Below, in pieces: positions 36,880-49,400 of a stretch of DNA of 64,000 nucleotides; position 1 is the stretch's first letter, and the number at the start of each line of letters is the position of its first letter. Location: contig JARHVA010003184.1 in assembly GCA_037957365.1 (NCBI GenBank), forward strand, positions 828,501 to 892,500, written 5' to 3'. The notes under the pieces were generated by a model. That model saw only the letters and a program-made list of their open reading frames with translations. It ran no database searches and was not told where the DNA came from. A program made the position numbers and the translations under genes. This stretch comes from Torreya grandis. Taxonomy: Eukaryota; Streptophyta; Pinopsida; Cupressales; Taxaceae.

Positions 36880-37412
36880 TTAAATGGGAGAAATATAGAT
36901 AATATTTTGTGATTATGTATTACTTCAGTATTATACACTTGGAAAACTCATGACCTAAGATGTTCCTCTTAGTTATACACATTCCCTACTTCTACAATCC
37001 TCACATTTACTTTATCTTATGCCACTTATCCTATCTCTTAGTCCAACCAGCCTTATATTTATAACATAGTTATCTGATATTTCCCAAAATTATTAAAATA
37101 TACTTATTGTATACCTACATAAGTTTTGATCATGTGATTCCTCTCCTTATCTCTAGACACTAATGCTTAGGATAGACTAGCATCAAGGTTACTATCCTAG
37201 TCTAATGTAAATGTACAATACCATAAAAGTCATATAATTTTCAAATGAAATGTATTAAAATTGTCAATTTAAGTGATTTAATGTGGGTTATCTCATAATA
37301 AGATTGGTATAAATACAATATCAATCCTCATTCATTCACCACCTTGCAATCAAACTAAAAGAGCACTTAAGAACCACTCAAGAAACACTCAAGTTACCAA
37401 AAACTTTCCTAA
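36880..37412 (+). repeat. 3' LTR of element A, left part
   Basis: It matches 30670-31190 of the 5' LTR (for example CTCACATTTACT and CCTATCTCTTAGT). It contains the conserved TATAAATA at 37318-37325. It stops abruptly at CCTAA (37408-37412), the left target duplication of C. Confidence 0.85.
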
Positions 37413-38526
37413 TGTTGTCTCTTGGATTTGCATGGAAAAATGAAACTAATTTTGAGGCCAAGTGTGAGGGATGATAGAAAAAGGAGTTTATTAGACTACA
37501 AATGGTGATGGTTCATTTCCAAAAGTTTTTATATGAGTAAGACTACAACCAATGCATGGAAAGGCATGTTTGAAATCTTTCTCATTCATTCTAATTAGTA
37601 GACCTATCCCTAATCAGTTTTGGGATGTTCAAATAGAGGTGAATCATGAAGGTAGTTTTTTGAGCTAGAATGAGAACTTCCATGCCACTTTTCATGAGTT
37701 TCATGACCTGAGATGACACTTATTCTTATTGAACTTACATGGTTCATTTCACATATTCTCCTCATGCATATGTAACTCATTTTATCATCTTAACAAGTGT
37801 CCTTGTGATATTTGAACTTATCTCTTCTCCTCTCTCTCTCAAGTTCTATAATAAATATCTATTTTGGCCTTTGTAATTTATGCTCCACCTGAGTATGGTG
37901 AATCCCTGATCATTTGCATACTATGGGATCAATAATAATACTAATTTTTATCTCTTCCATGACTATTCTTAGTGTGTTCATTTGGAATGTTTGATTTTGC
38001 ATAAGTGATGAATCTTGTTTCCTTAGTATGATTGTCTCATTCTCACACCTATTTATGATTGGAAGGATTCTTTTTATAGGGAATGTGAAGTGTTTTATGA
38101 TGTGTCAAGGTTGAATGAGTTATATTATTTAAATAGCTCTATTATAGGTATATTATCTAGTCCTCCTATCCTAAACATTTATCACAACCTCATAATGTGA
38201 CATTGATGTGAGAAGATGTAGATTGGAGAAGTGTATGTTTGGTTAGTCCCTTATTCTCATGTGTAACATATAAATAGTTGGTATTCATCAACTATTTTGG
38301 TGTATCACTTCCCTTAGGATATTTTTATTTAATTTTTATCTCTCCCTTTTCCCTCATAAAGTTTAGGTGTAGTAGTGATAAAAAGTGGTACATCAAGGGA
38401 GCTAGCCCTATCTAGAGATTCATCTCATCCTTAGGCTACCCAAAAGTATAGAGGTGTTTCAATTATGCCAATTGGATTAGGAGAGCTAAGACATATCCTC
38501 AAAGGGTGTAAATCTAAGTGACAATA
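37413..38526 (+). repeat. 5' LTR of element C, internally deleted
   Basis: From about 37430 to 38526 it aligns with 50300-51396, the last 1.1 kb of the 3' LTR. The first bases TGTTG equal the true LTR start (46402), and the next bases already belong near the deep 3' part. About 3.9 kb is therefore missing. It ends GACAATA. Confidence 0.8.
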
Positions 38527-38531
38527 ATTTC

Positions 38532-38549
38532 TGGCATGCCCAATGGGAA
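38532..38549 (+). other. Candidate primer binding site of element C
   Basis: TGGCATGCCCAATGGGA starts five bases after the LTR. It is the same site as in B at 20973, with two differences. Confidence 0.6.
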
Positions 38550-38728
38550 TATTTGTCCAAGAAGTTGAAATATTTTTAGTGTTGTGTTTTAACAATCAAC
38601 CTTTGGAGACATCTATCTAAGCATCAATGGAAAATCCAAAGTTACATTAGATAGTCAAGAAGCCCATGTATTCCTTTTGAATATTTTTGGTAACCATTCT
38701 TTGTGTTCTTGATTCCTAATGAAGTTCC

Positions 38729-39613
38729 ATGGCTAACTTTGGTGTTGAGTATTGTTTTACACAAGTTGGTGAGACATATCAAGCTTATGACACTCCGTAT
38801 CAACCCTTATGTGATTATTGACAATATTTATATGACCATTTAAAACCCTATCATGATCCTTATTAGCCTTATAACTAGCCTTGTCATGAGTTGTATTAGT
38901 CCTACAATCAGCCTTCTCTATATCTTGCTCCTAATCAACCTAGTCACTTTTCAAGTCAATCCATTTACACTTTCAAGAAAACTCTCTTGGGTTATGAGAT
39001 GTTTATGTTAGATATTAACACACAAAGGGGATATGGTCTAAATATTCCTAGTAATTTCATTCATAAGGTGAGATATGAATTAGATCTAGTAAAAAGAGAG
39101 TGGGCACTTATTGAGAGAGCCAATTGGCAATGGCTCACAAGTGAGATGCTATATGTGAATGGCCTAGTTTCATCCTTGGAAGATAGGATAAAAACTAATG
39201 AGAAACAACCTCAAAAAACCTATCACCCTTAATATCCACTTTCCCAATATTTATATAAATCCTACATGATTCCCACTCATGAACCCAATTAATCTTATCA
39301 AATTCATCCTTTTCTAATCAGTTGTAAGAGAGAGAGTTGAAAAGAGAAACTTATTTTTGAAGAAAATCTTGATAGGTAGATTGAGTTGGCTAATATTCAT
39401 ATGAAAAATTCCATGTCATAAAATAAAAGTGGAATATAAGCCCTAATTTACCTCTCCAATTACATCCCCACCTCAAGAAGTGACCTCTAGATATGAGATT
39501 CCAAGTTGGAGACAAGGTGGAGAATCCAAGCCTAAGGAAATCCTAAGTTTCTTAAACACTTCATCCACTCCTCAAAGTGCATCAATAAGTAAATAATATA
39601 ATATTAATCCTAA
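38729..39613 (+). pseudogene. Element C internal ORF, first part (unknown protein)
   Basis: The frame starts at ATG 38729 (MANFGVEYCFTQVGE). A Pro/Tyr-rich segment with stops follows. An open stretch at 38987-39232 reads LDINTQRGYGLNIPSNFIHK, EWALIERANWQWLTSEML and NGLVSSLEDRIKTNEK. The block ERANW-x-x-LTSEML-x-V-x-GL-x-x-SLE is shared almost word for word with B (21480-21580). The protein is not one I know. It is broken at 39613 by solo LTR D and resumes at 44787. Confidence 0.65.
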
Positions 39614-42600
39614 TGTTTTCACTTGTATTTTAACCCTTTGAGGAGATGGAAAATATCTCCTCATCTAAGTGGCATAATGAAAACACCTTTAGGCTTGTGG
39701 GTAGCCTAAGGATGAGGTGAATCTCTAGATAGGGATAACTCCCTTGATGTACCAATTTAGATTGAAACTATACTTAAAATTTGGAGTTAAAAATGGAGAT
39801 AGATAAATTAAATCAAACTATTATAAGGGAGGTGATACACCAAATAACATGATGACTTCCAACCAATAACATGTTACATATGAGAATAAAGGACAAACTG
39901 AACATACACTTCTTCAACCTATGTCTTCTCACATCAATGTTACATTATGAGGTTACGAATGGATTACTTAGGATATGAGGAATATAAAATGGGAATTTAA
40001 TGAAATTAGTGAATATAACAACTCACTCAAACCTTGACATCTCCTAGAACACGTCACATGCCCTGTAAGAAGAGGTTGTAAATAGGTGAAAGAATGAAAC
40101 AACATGCTAAGGAATCCATAATTTTCACTAAGAAAGATTAATAATATAATTTAAAAAAAATGAAAAGTCATAAAATAGGTAAAAATAATTATTATTATTG
40201 ATAAAATTATATGAATTTGATCAGGGCTTCTCCATACTCAGGTGGAGCATATATTACAAGCCAAAAAGGCTAGTTCTTATAGAACTTAAGAGATAGAGGA
40301 GAAAAGAAAAGTAAAAGGGTCACAAGGATAATTTTAAATATAATATAATTAATTAATTATTCATGAAAATATGATATGAGATGAACCATCAAAGGTTATG
40401 AAGTACAAGTGTCCATCCAAGTCATCAAACCCTTGTAAAGTGGCATAAAATCTTCTTAAACTGGCTCAAAAAACTACCTTCATGATTTGATATTATTGAA
40501 TGCCTCATAAAAAAATAGGGATATTTATAATTATTTTAATTAATTTTAATTGATTAAATAATTCCTCTCCATTTATTTTTTATAGGCTTGGTCCTTTGGA
40601 AACTTCTAGGAATGAGCCATCATCATCTATAATCTAGAAAACTCTTCCTCCATGCACCTTGCACACTTGGATTTAAAATTTGCATAAATTTATCATTAAA
40701 ATACATGGTATGGAGTGTATGAAACCTATAAATACCATATATGGAATTATAATAATTAGGCACACCTAAAAATCACCCCACTTAAAGTTTTCCACCCTTC
40801 TCACTAGTTTGTCCACTAGGCCAATTTTGACTGACTGAGATGAAGGCTATTATTTAAACACTTAAAATATTTTATAAGGAATTAAATTAAAATTTGGATT
40901 TATAAAAAGTATAAATATTCCTCCTAAAGTTGGTTTCATCCTTTGACTCCTTCCAGAACCTGTAAAACATAAAAAATGGTCAAAAATACCATATTTTTAC
41001 CATGTTCGTACAAATTCCATACATATAAAAATAATGGGAGGGATCTTGAGTGATTAATATAAAATTTAAAATAGGATTAATAGTCAAAATATTCCATAAA
41101 ATTATCTTTCCAACTCTAGTTATTGAAACTGGTCCTTAATCAAGGTTTGCAAGGGTTTCTAATAGTTTTGACTCTTAAGGTTCATTCATAAAGGTTTGAC
41201 ATTTAATTCTCAAAATAATTTTAGAAAATAATAATTCAAGGATTAATAATAATCTTTTAAATTATTTTTTTCCCATGAAAATCATCAAAAAAGATGTGAG
41301 TACTCAAACTCCTTCTATCGAGTTCCTTCCCTTCTTTCCTACATGCTTGAGTTGATTTTGGACCAAAAATGGCTTATTTTGGGATTTAAATACATCAAAA
41401 TAGCTTTAAAATGTCTTAAATTACCTAAAAAACATGTCTTGGCCCATTTTAATCCAATCATAGATCTGTAAGTGATGTTGGTTTCACATTTGGTCTTTTA
41501 GGCCTAAATGTGCCTAATAGGCTTGACTGTACCCTAGAGCTCCAAGTGAATTTTGATGGTTTTAATTGGATCCAAATATATTAAACACCTTTATATTAAC
41601 CCATTAAACATGTTTCAACAATTTATAATTCCCAACCAAGGCTATAGGTGAAAATGTCCTCTCATTTGGGCTTTAGGCCTAAACATGTTTAGTAGGGCTG
41701 ACTACAAACTTAGATGTCTAGACCTTATTGGTAAGATACATACTCCTATGAGGTGTTAATAAAATTTTAATAGGTGATATTAAAATAAACATATATATAT
41801 TATAGGTTCAAATATATCTTAAGACCATCCATCTAATATTTTTCACCAAAAATGCTAATTTGTGCTCATAAGGGAGTGCTCTCTATTTCATATAAAATAG
41901 AGGGAACTCCCATATTTTATTAGAAAAATATGAATAAATTAAAAGAATATAAAAGTATTAATGGTTATATGTACAAAATTTGAGCTCCTAAAAATAAAAT
42001 TTGACCTCTGAAACTCTCAAAAATCCAAGACTAACTTGTCAGGCAAGGTCTATATGTATTGTTTTGAAGTACTGGTTGTATGCTACTTGCTCAGGGTTTT
42101 TATTTTATTTATTGATAATGAAAATGGATTATTGAGACCATAAATTCCATGAACAATTTGTCATGTTTTTGTCTAACACCTTATCTCCTTTCATGCTTCT
42201 TTTGATAACCTAACTACACTGTGTAAAGAGTCTTGACTGCAGGCTATCCTCCAATAGACTGTGTATTACACTTGAAAGGGTATTTAAATGATTGTTTCCC
42301 AATAAAATTAGGGTGAAATTATAAAATTATAGTCATTAAAAAGTGTCTTTTTCTTTCTCACCATTCCAAAACTCCATGCTCCCCTCCATTCATTTTGTCT
42401 AGTCAAGACTGATACACCTCCTTGACTTTGTTTTTTCCTTAGAGAGGATACCAGTAGGTATGTATGCCAAATTGTAATTTTAAAATGATATGTATACAAA
42501 ATATTTAAATAAATAAGTAAATTTGTAATTTTTTTATACTTGTGCACCCATGTTGGACTAATTCACATCAAGAGCCTTAAATTTCTTACTCCTTGCCCTT

Positions 42601-44781
42601 ATACATTCATACATAGTCAATTATATTTAACTGAGGCAGACCTTGTGTATCAATATTATTCATGGGAGATATTTAATGTTAATTTTATTTATAAGGAAAA
42701 TTTATAAACTCTTAAATCATCCAAAATTAATACCCTATGCTTAATCCCTTCTTTCTTTCATTATGACCTATAGAACTGTGTTTTCTACCTTAAGCTTGGT
42801 TGTAGGTTACTTTGATTCAACTAAACATGTTCATGATGCTTATAGGTATTAATTGGAGCCATGAGAACCAAATAATATATAATAATTCTATTTATTCAAC
42901 CTATATGGGCTCAAATATCATTTAAACACAAAACCAAACTCACTGTGTGCCTATAGGTGGGATTTTTGGGCAACTTGTATGGATTGAGAATGGTCTAAGA
43001 AGTAGAACATGATGAGTTACCATCCTTATGATGATATTTTGAGTCCTAGATGTTCCTTGAACCAAATTAAACCATTAATATATTTTTAAATGGTCTATAA
43101 CTTAAAATTTTTATGGAGAGGTCACTTTTAGGCAAAACCTATAGGTTTCACTATTTGTTTTTAGTACATAAAAGTACATATTTAAGGTCTTCAACAGTCA
43201 CTTTCCTTATCACCTGACATTAAAAATTGGACTAATATTTCTAACTATTATAGTCTTCAAGGAAAACATATTTAGATGCACATAGAGTCTTAGAAATTTT
43301 TTTGTTTGCTTTTGACAAAAGTGTTAGGATCTCTATTTTCATAGTTTAGGGAAAGTGGGCGTAAATCTCAGTCTTCATCCTTAGAGGTGGTTGTCAACTT
43401 AATTTTTAAACATTAGCCCTTAAAATGGGAATTCATGGTTTCTCCTCATGCTAGGAACTCAAAAATGGATTCACCATCTATTTCAACACCTTAAAAGGGG
43501 ATTTTCATGCTTTGTTAGCACCACCTATAGGTGTGTTTTGGATTATATGTAGGAAGGTAGAAAAATTGGAAAGGATACATGGATTATGGGCATGTAACAT
43601 GGCCTTGTCACAATTTAAGGTTAATATGGATCCCTCCTCTAATTTAAAATTAAAATAAGTCCAAAATATCTTTCTTCAATGTGAATGTAACTCTTGAGAG
43701 AACCTACAGGTGTGCTTCCATGGTTGACTTTGTGAAATGTTCAACATGACTACCACAGTCCCCTTATTTGCACCATATGGAATCTTGACCCACCACCTCA
43801 TGATGCTCAAGGATACATCAAGACCTAAAAACCTTAAACACACCTTTACGAACATGTTTTACAGGTCCCCTATATGAAATTCAACCTTCTACAAGTGGAA
43901 AATTGATTGAGATTATACATGGTGGTGCCTTCCTACAAAGTGATTTATTTGGACTCTAAAATCAAATTTAAACCTAAAACCAGCCATAAATATAATTATA
44001 TAAAGATGAAAACATCATATAGAAACAACCTCAACAACTGATTCATAAAAAATTGCCAAAAATGGAGCAAAACCTATAGGGTACATAGATTAGTAGGCAG
44101 AAAAATATAGTCAACTTCATGAGGATGGTTCATTAAGTACAAGCCACCATTATTAAAAATTATTATATGTAAATTAATATATATAATTATAATTCAACCT
44201 CCCCAAGGTATTTGAGTTGAAACCTCTTGAGTTGTCCATACTAAGCACAAACCTGAAGGTCACTTCTACTTGCCAAGAAGACTGAAAAGGGAGTAGAATA
44301 TTTTTGGGCCAAAAATGGAACTTAAAAATAAATAAAAACATTTAAATAATATTGGATAATCTGAAAAGACATACCATGATCTTTTTCCATGTGGCAAACT
44401 TCCCAAGGAGCTGCACAAGTGCCAAACTTCTTCTTTTCCTCAAGAAAACTACACTTTTTTTGAGGAATCTACCAATTTTCAGTTGGTTTTAGTTAGTTAA
44501 GACCTATTAGGACACATTAGATGTGAGATAATATTTTTATACCCTCACACTTCCCAATAATTCCATACAAGTCATTAAATGCACCTTTTTTGACCTCAAA
44601 ATGACCTAAAATGACTAAAAGGGCTAAAATGAATAAAGACTAAGGCTAGCAAAACATCAAATTGCATTAATTAACATAATAAACACCTTTTGACATATGT
44701 ATTAGACCCATAAAACAGCCAAAAGTCATGTTTTTACCTAGGGGTGCCCCAATTTGACCTAAAAGTCAAATTTGGTCAATA
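39614..44781 (-). mobile_element. Element D: solo LTR of the C family, inverted
   Basis: On the minus strand it begins TATTGACCAAATTTGAC (44781) and ends CAAGTGAAAACA (39614), matching the start and end of the C 3' LTR. Shared blocks occur along its length, for example GGTACATCAAGGGAGCTAGC (as complement, near 39750), GCTCCACCTGAGTATGG (near 40245) and AGTTTGGCACTTGTGCAGC (near 44420). It is 5168 bp and flanked by the exact target duplication CCTAA (39609-39613 and 44782-44786). There is no interior, so it arose by recombination between the two LTRs of an inserted element. Confidence 0.9.
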
Positions 44782-44786
44782 CCTAA

Positions 44787-46080
44787 CATCCTAACTTGAA
44801 TAAGATAGTGGAGTCATGGGGAAAGAAAGAGGATATAAGCCTTGATAAGGAGTGTGAAGTTGAGAAAGATATTGATCTTATGAAAGTACCTCCCACCCTT
44901 ACTCAATAATATTCTAGTGTTCCATATGATCCCTCTTATAGTCCTTTTCCTCATGATGATGCATATCAACTTTAAGATAGAATTTTCCAAGAGAACATAG
45001 CCAAGAAAATTAAAGAGTTAGAGTCAAGGATGAAATTGATAAGTCAAGGTGTGATGGAAGGTTTAGACCCAAAAGAATATCCTATGACTAAACACACCCC
45101 ATCTTACCTTCCTCAAGAGAATTATCAAGCCCAATCATATTGCAATGAAGTGATTTTCAAATGGAAGGAATAAAACCAAGTTATTTTAGCCCAAGGTCTG
45201 CCTCCCCTTAGTTAAGAGTTCCAAAATGATCCCATACAATTCATTCTCAATCTGATTTTGAGTTCTATGTTCCATATCCACCAACTAGTTCATCTTATCC
45301 TCCCCCTATCACCCTTTTCCTTGATGGACTTGTGGTATAGGAACCTAAATAGGAGCAGCTGTTTGATAATAATTCAAAACTCTTGCTTGAAGAGAAAATA
45401 CCTCCTTAGTAGCCTCATTGGGTTAGGTCACATGATTTAAAGATGCCTAGTCTTGACATCACCGAGAAGGAGAAGGAGATGAAAGATATTACATCCATCT
45501 AGAAGTAAATTTAGGTTATAATAGTTGAGATGCAACTTGAGAGCCCTCAAGAGGTCTTAAATGTTGAAGAAAACTAGCTTGATGACCTCATACATCAAGA
45601 AGAGAATATTGAAGTGATAGTGGTTTTAGATGAAAAAAAGGACAAGAATGATTATCAGCTTCAAATGAAGTTCTTTCAAGAGCTTGAATATCTTTACCAA
45701 GTTGAGGGCCAAGTACATGACAAGGTGAAGAAAGAGTCTTCCATAGAGGACACTAACTAATATTGGGTAGAGTATGCAAAGCTCCTTGATGAACTAGAAT
45801 AATTTGTAGCTAAGAAGAAACCCCATATTATTGAGATCACTATGGAAATAAAGAAGGTATTCCTTGTTGGACCACCATTGTAGGTTATAATTGAGGATCC
45901 ATATGATAAGGTTGAGGCTATTTGGATGCTAGAAGAGTTCATTTCCATAGCCAACTTATTTGAACCTGCTTGGTTCTCAATGGACATCATGCCAATGAAG
46001 TTGGCAAACATCATGAAAAAGTTGGAGGCATCAACGTAAAGGATCAAAATACTATATGTCTCATTCATTCCTTCATGTCA
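44787..46080 (+). pseudogene. Element C internal ORF, second part (unknown protein)
   Basis: Continuation of the ORF after D. Landmarks are QENIAKKIKELESRMKLISQ (about 44990-45050, likely coiled coil), then EVIFKWKE, a stop, and NQVILAQGLPPLS (45149-45210). The latter is the motif found twice in B. A Glu/Lys-rich C-terminal part follows (FFQELEYLYQVEGQVHDKVK; EITMEIKKVFLVGPP). Stops are frequent. Conservation with B in amino-acid blocks, but not in spacers, indicates a former protein. The opposite-strand open stretch at 46068-45757 is a shadow. Confidence 0.6.
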
Positions 46081-46401
46081 TGAAGAAATAAGGGTTTCAA
46101 ACTTCCCCTTTGATCTAGGAGGGAGTTTTCATCTCAGGTTAGTGTTTGAGTTGGTTTGTTTAGTTTGGTGCGTGTGTTCCATAATTTCTCATGAAGCACA
46201 TGTGTGTTTGCTTTTGATTTGTGTGTGTTTTTGTTTTATGTGGTTGAGGTAATCATTTGTATTTTATTGGTAAAATCCTTATTATAAAGTTTCAGATATT
46301 ATTATTTGTCTCAAACTTCAGATGACTCCCTAGCCCATAGACTGATAAGGCCATTGGTCTAATTAGTATAGTAAGCATACTACCCCTATGCATCACTAAT
46401 T
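46081..46401 (+). other. Element C 3' internal region
   Basis: It contains CTTTGATCTAGGAGGGAGTT near 46108, the counterpart of the purine block in B, again about 280 bp before the LTR. The LTR is preceded by CATCACTAATT, which is not a polypurine tract. Confidence 0.5.
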
Positions 46402-49400
46402 TGTTGACCAAATTTAACCCTATGAGTAAAATTAGGACCCTTATAGGTGAAAAATTGTATTTAAAGGTTTATATGGGGTTTAATGTTATGTCATAGGGTT
46501 TATTATAAGTTATTTGATGTCATTTAGTGCCTTATTAGCCTTAGTCATGATCTAATTAGTTAATATGTCATTTTGAGTCATTTAGAAGGATCTTAGGGGT
46601 CATAAATGCAGATGGAATGGTTTTAAATGTGTTAAAGTGTCCTATTTTCCTTTTAAATTTCATAAAGGTTAGATTACCTATCAATAATATTAGTCTCCTC
46701 TGAAAATTGTAGGTTATCTAACTGAAGATCAAGAAATCAAAGGAAAAAGGAGGAGTTTGGCACTTGTATGGCCCATGGGAGAAGGTGACATGTGGGAGAA
46801 GGTCATGTAACATATATTCATCTTAATAAAACTCATATTATTTCTTTAAATTCTTTGAGGGTGCTAAAAAAGGTCTAAAACTATTCTACTCCTTTCTTGC
46901 CCTTCTAGACATGCAAAAGTGATCAACAATTTCATGCTTGGTACGATCAGTAGAAGAGGTTTTAGGTCAAATGCATTTTGGAAGTGGTATTAAAATTATA
47001 TAGAATAAATTACATAACAATATTTTAATTATTGGTCAACCATGCTTTATGAACCATCCTTTACAAGTTGATTATGTTTTTTTGCTCACTATTTCTTGCA
47101 CCCTATCGGTTTTACTCCAATTTGGACAAGTCTGTATAATATAATTGGTGATGTTGAAACTATAGAATTTTGGATCTATTATAAAATTATATTTATTCTT
47201 GGTTTCATGTTTCATGGTGTTTTTATGGACAAGTTGTCTCATGTTACAGGAAGGTGCCATCATGTGAAGTCTTAGTCAAAGTTTTCCAATTACATAAGGT
47301 TAAACTCTATACAAGGGATTTCATGTGAATAAGATATGGTGTTTTACATGTATCCATGTAATATTGACCAAATCCATTCATTTTTATTTTTATAACATCA
47401 TGCTTTGATCAAATTTTTAGTCTTACCATGCTCAAAGTCAACTATTTACCCATTTTCACTTGCTACCATGTTGAATCACATGTGTGAAACTTGTCTAGTG
47501 TACTTATGGAAGTGTAATGAGGGTATCCAAATTATAAAAATGTCTTAAAATCAGGAAAAAATAAGTATGAATAACCAAAGAGTTTATAGAGGGCTATTAC
47601 AGTCATCTATAATGCTTTCATACAATCTACCCTTGGGATGTTCAACTATAGGTGTTCTCATGAAGAAAATCATGTTAAAAGAAGAGTACCTAAGCTAAAT
47701 TAAGTCCTAAAGAGTAATAATAGTCCATTTTTAATCATTTAAATATGTTTACAACTCATTGAGGGACTGTATCTCTTTCTCATTGCCTAAATTTGCATTT
47801 ACTGCCTGTGTATGAGGATGACCACCTACAGGGGGCTTAACAGAAAGCAAAGAAGTTATTTTGGAGTGTTAAAGAATGTGAAAAAGTTCCCCTTGAATTA
47901 TTAATGGTGTAAATACCATTTCAGACCCATATAAAGTGTTAAAATTCTAAGTAAATTTGAAAATCACCTTCTAAGCATAAGATGACTGAACTTAGGGATC
48001 TTTTCCCTAAAATAACAAAACAAAGGTCTGGGAACTTTTATCAAAAGCATACAATAAGGTTACAAGGAATTTTGAAGCTTATAAATGTGTTTTTATTACA
48101 TTTCCCATATAGGAAAATATCTCCACAAGGTTTTAGGTGAATATGACTAGTGGAGATTAGTTATTAAGAGGCTTAAAGTTGCCATTTAAACACTATTTTT
48201 CTTTATTAACATCTACAAGATTTTGATCCAAAAGAGACCTTATTTCACCCAATGATAAAAACTAGACTATCCCACTATATGTGAATGTTTGAAAATGGTT
48301 AAATTTACATTCATGACCTAAAGGATCATCATAAGGAGAAGATAAGTAGTGTTTTTATCCTCATAAGCACCTATAGGTGTCTACTCACTAAATTATGCAC
48401 CTACAGCTAGGAACCATCCCCTACATCATTAATAATGATGAGTTTGAACATGAAGGTACCTAATTTTTTTATTATAAATTGACTTATAAGGGCTCATAAT
48501 ACTCCTAAAGAAAATTTGGCATGACTTTCACATAATAATGCCAATCTACAAGCCTTTTTCTTCAAGAAAGTAAACTATAGTTGACTATTGTAGACAGTGA
48601 ATAAGGTAGTAGTGTCTTGGTGTGGAAATAGCATGAGCATGATAAAAATGAATAAAAACACATAAAAAATGATTTAATAAGGTTTTAATAGGTTTAATTT
48701 ATGTATCTAAATCCAAATTCAAGCTAGGAATACCTACAGGCATCCTCCAAAACAAGAAGTATATTGTGTAGTCTAAGACAATGAAATGGAGGATTACGTA
48801 GTATGAAATATGTATGGAAAGTTGAGATGGTGATTAGACCTAGAAATATTTATTGTTACAATTATTTTATATATAGGGTCTTGATATGAAAAAAAAAAAG
48901 AGATATGACCCTAAACATATACACATAGTCCACATGCTAGAAACCCTGCATACAATCCACTCATCATAGGTCTGTCTAGGATTCAATGTATTTGAAGGGT
49001 CTAGAGACCTGAAAAAGGGATGAAATTTTTTGTAGAGGGTCTATTATAATTGGATAAAATCCTCCAATAATTTTTTTTTATGGTAAAATAGTGGAAGTTC
49101 CTTCTATTTTGTCTCATACAGAGGGCACTCCCTTTGTGCATGAAACTTATAGTCTTAGAAAATGAGGATTAAAGGATGGACCAAAGGATATGGAGACATA
49201 TAAATAATATGTGATAAGTTGAAATACACACATAAAAATAATATTAACCAATCAATAGAGAGTGAAACTCAATAGGTGGTCTGAATCGATAAAAGTTGTA
49301 GACATGCTTGTAAGGCATAGTTTAGGCCTAAAGCCAAATGAAGAGTCATTTTCACTTCCAATATGAAATGGGAATTATAATACATTTATTAATGTTTATA

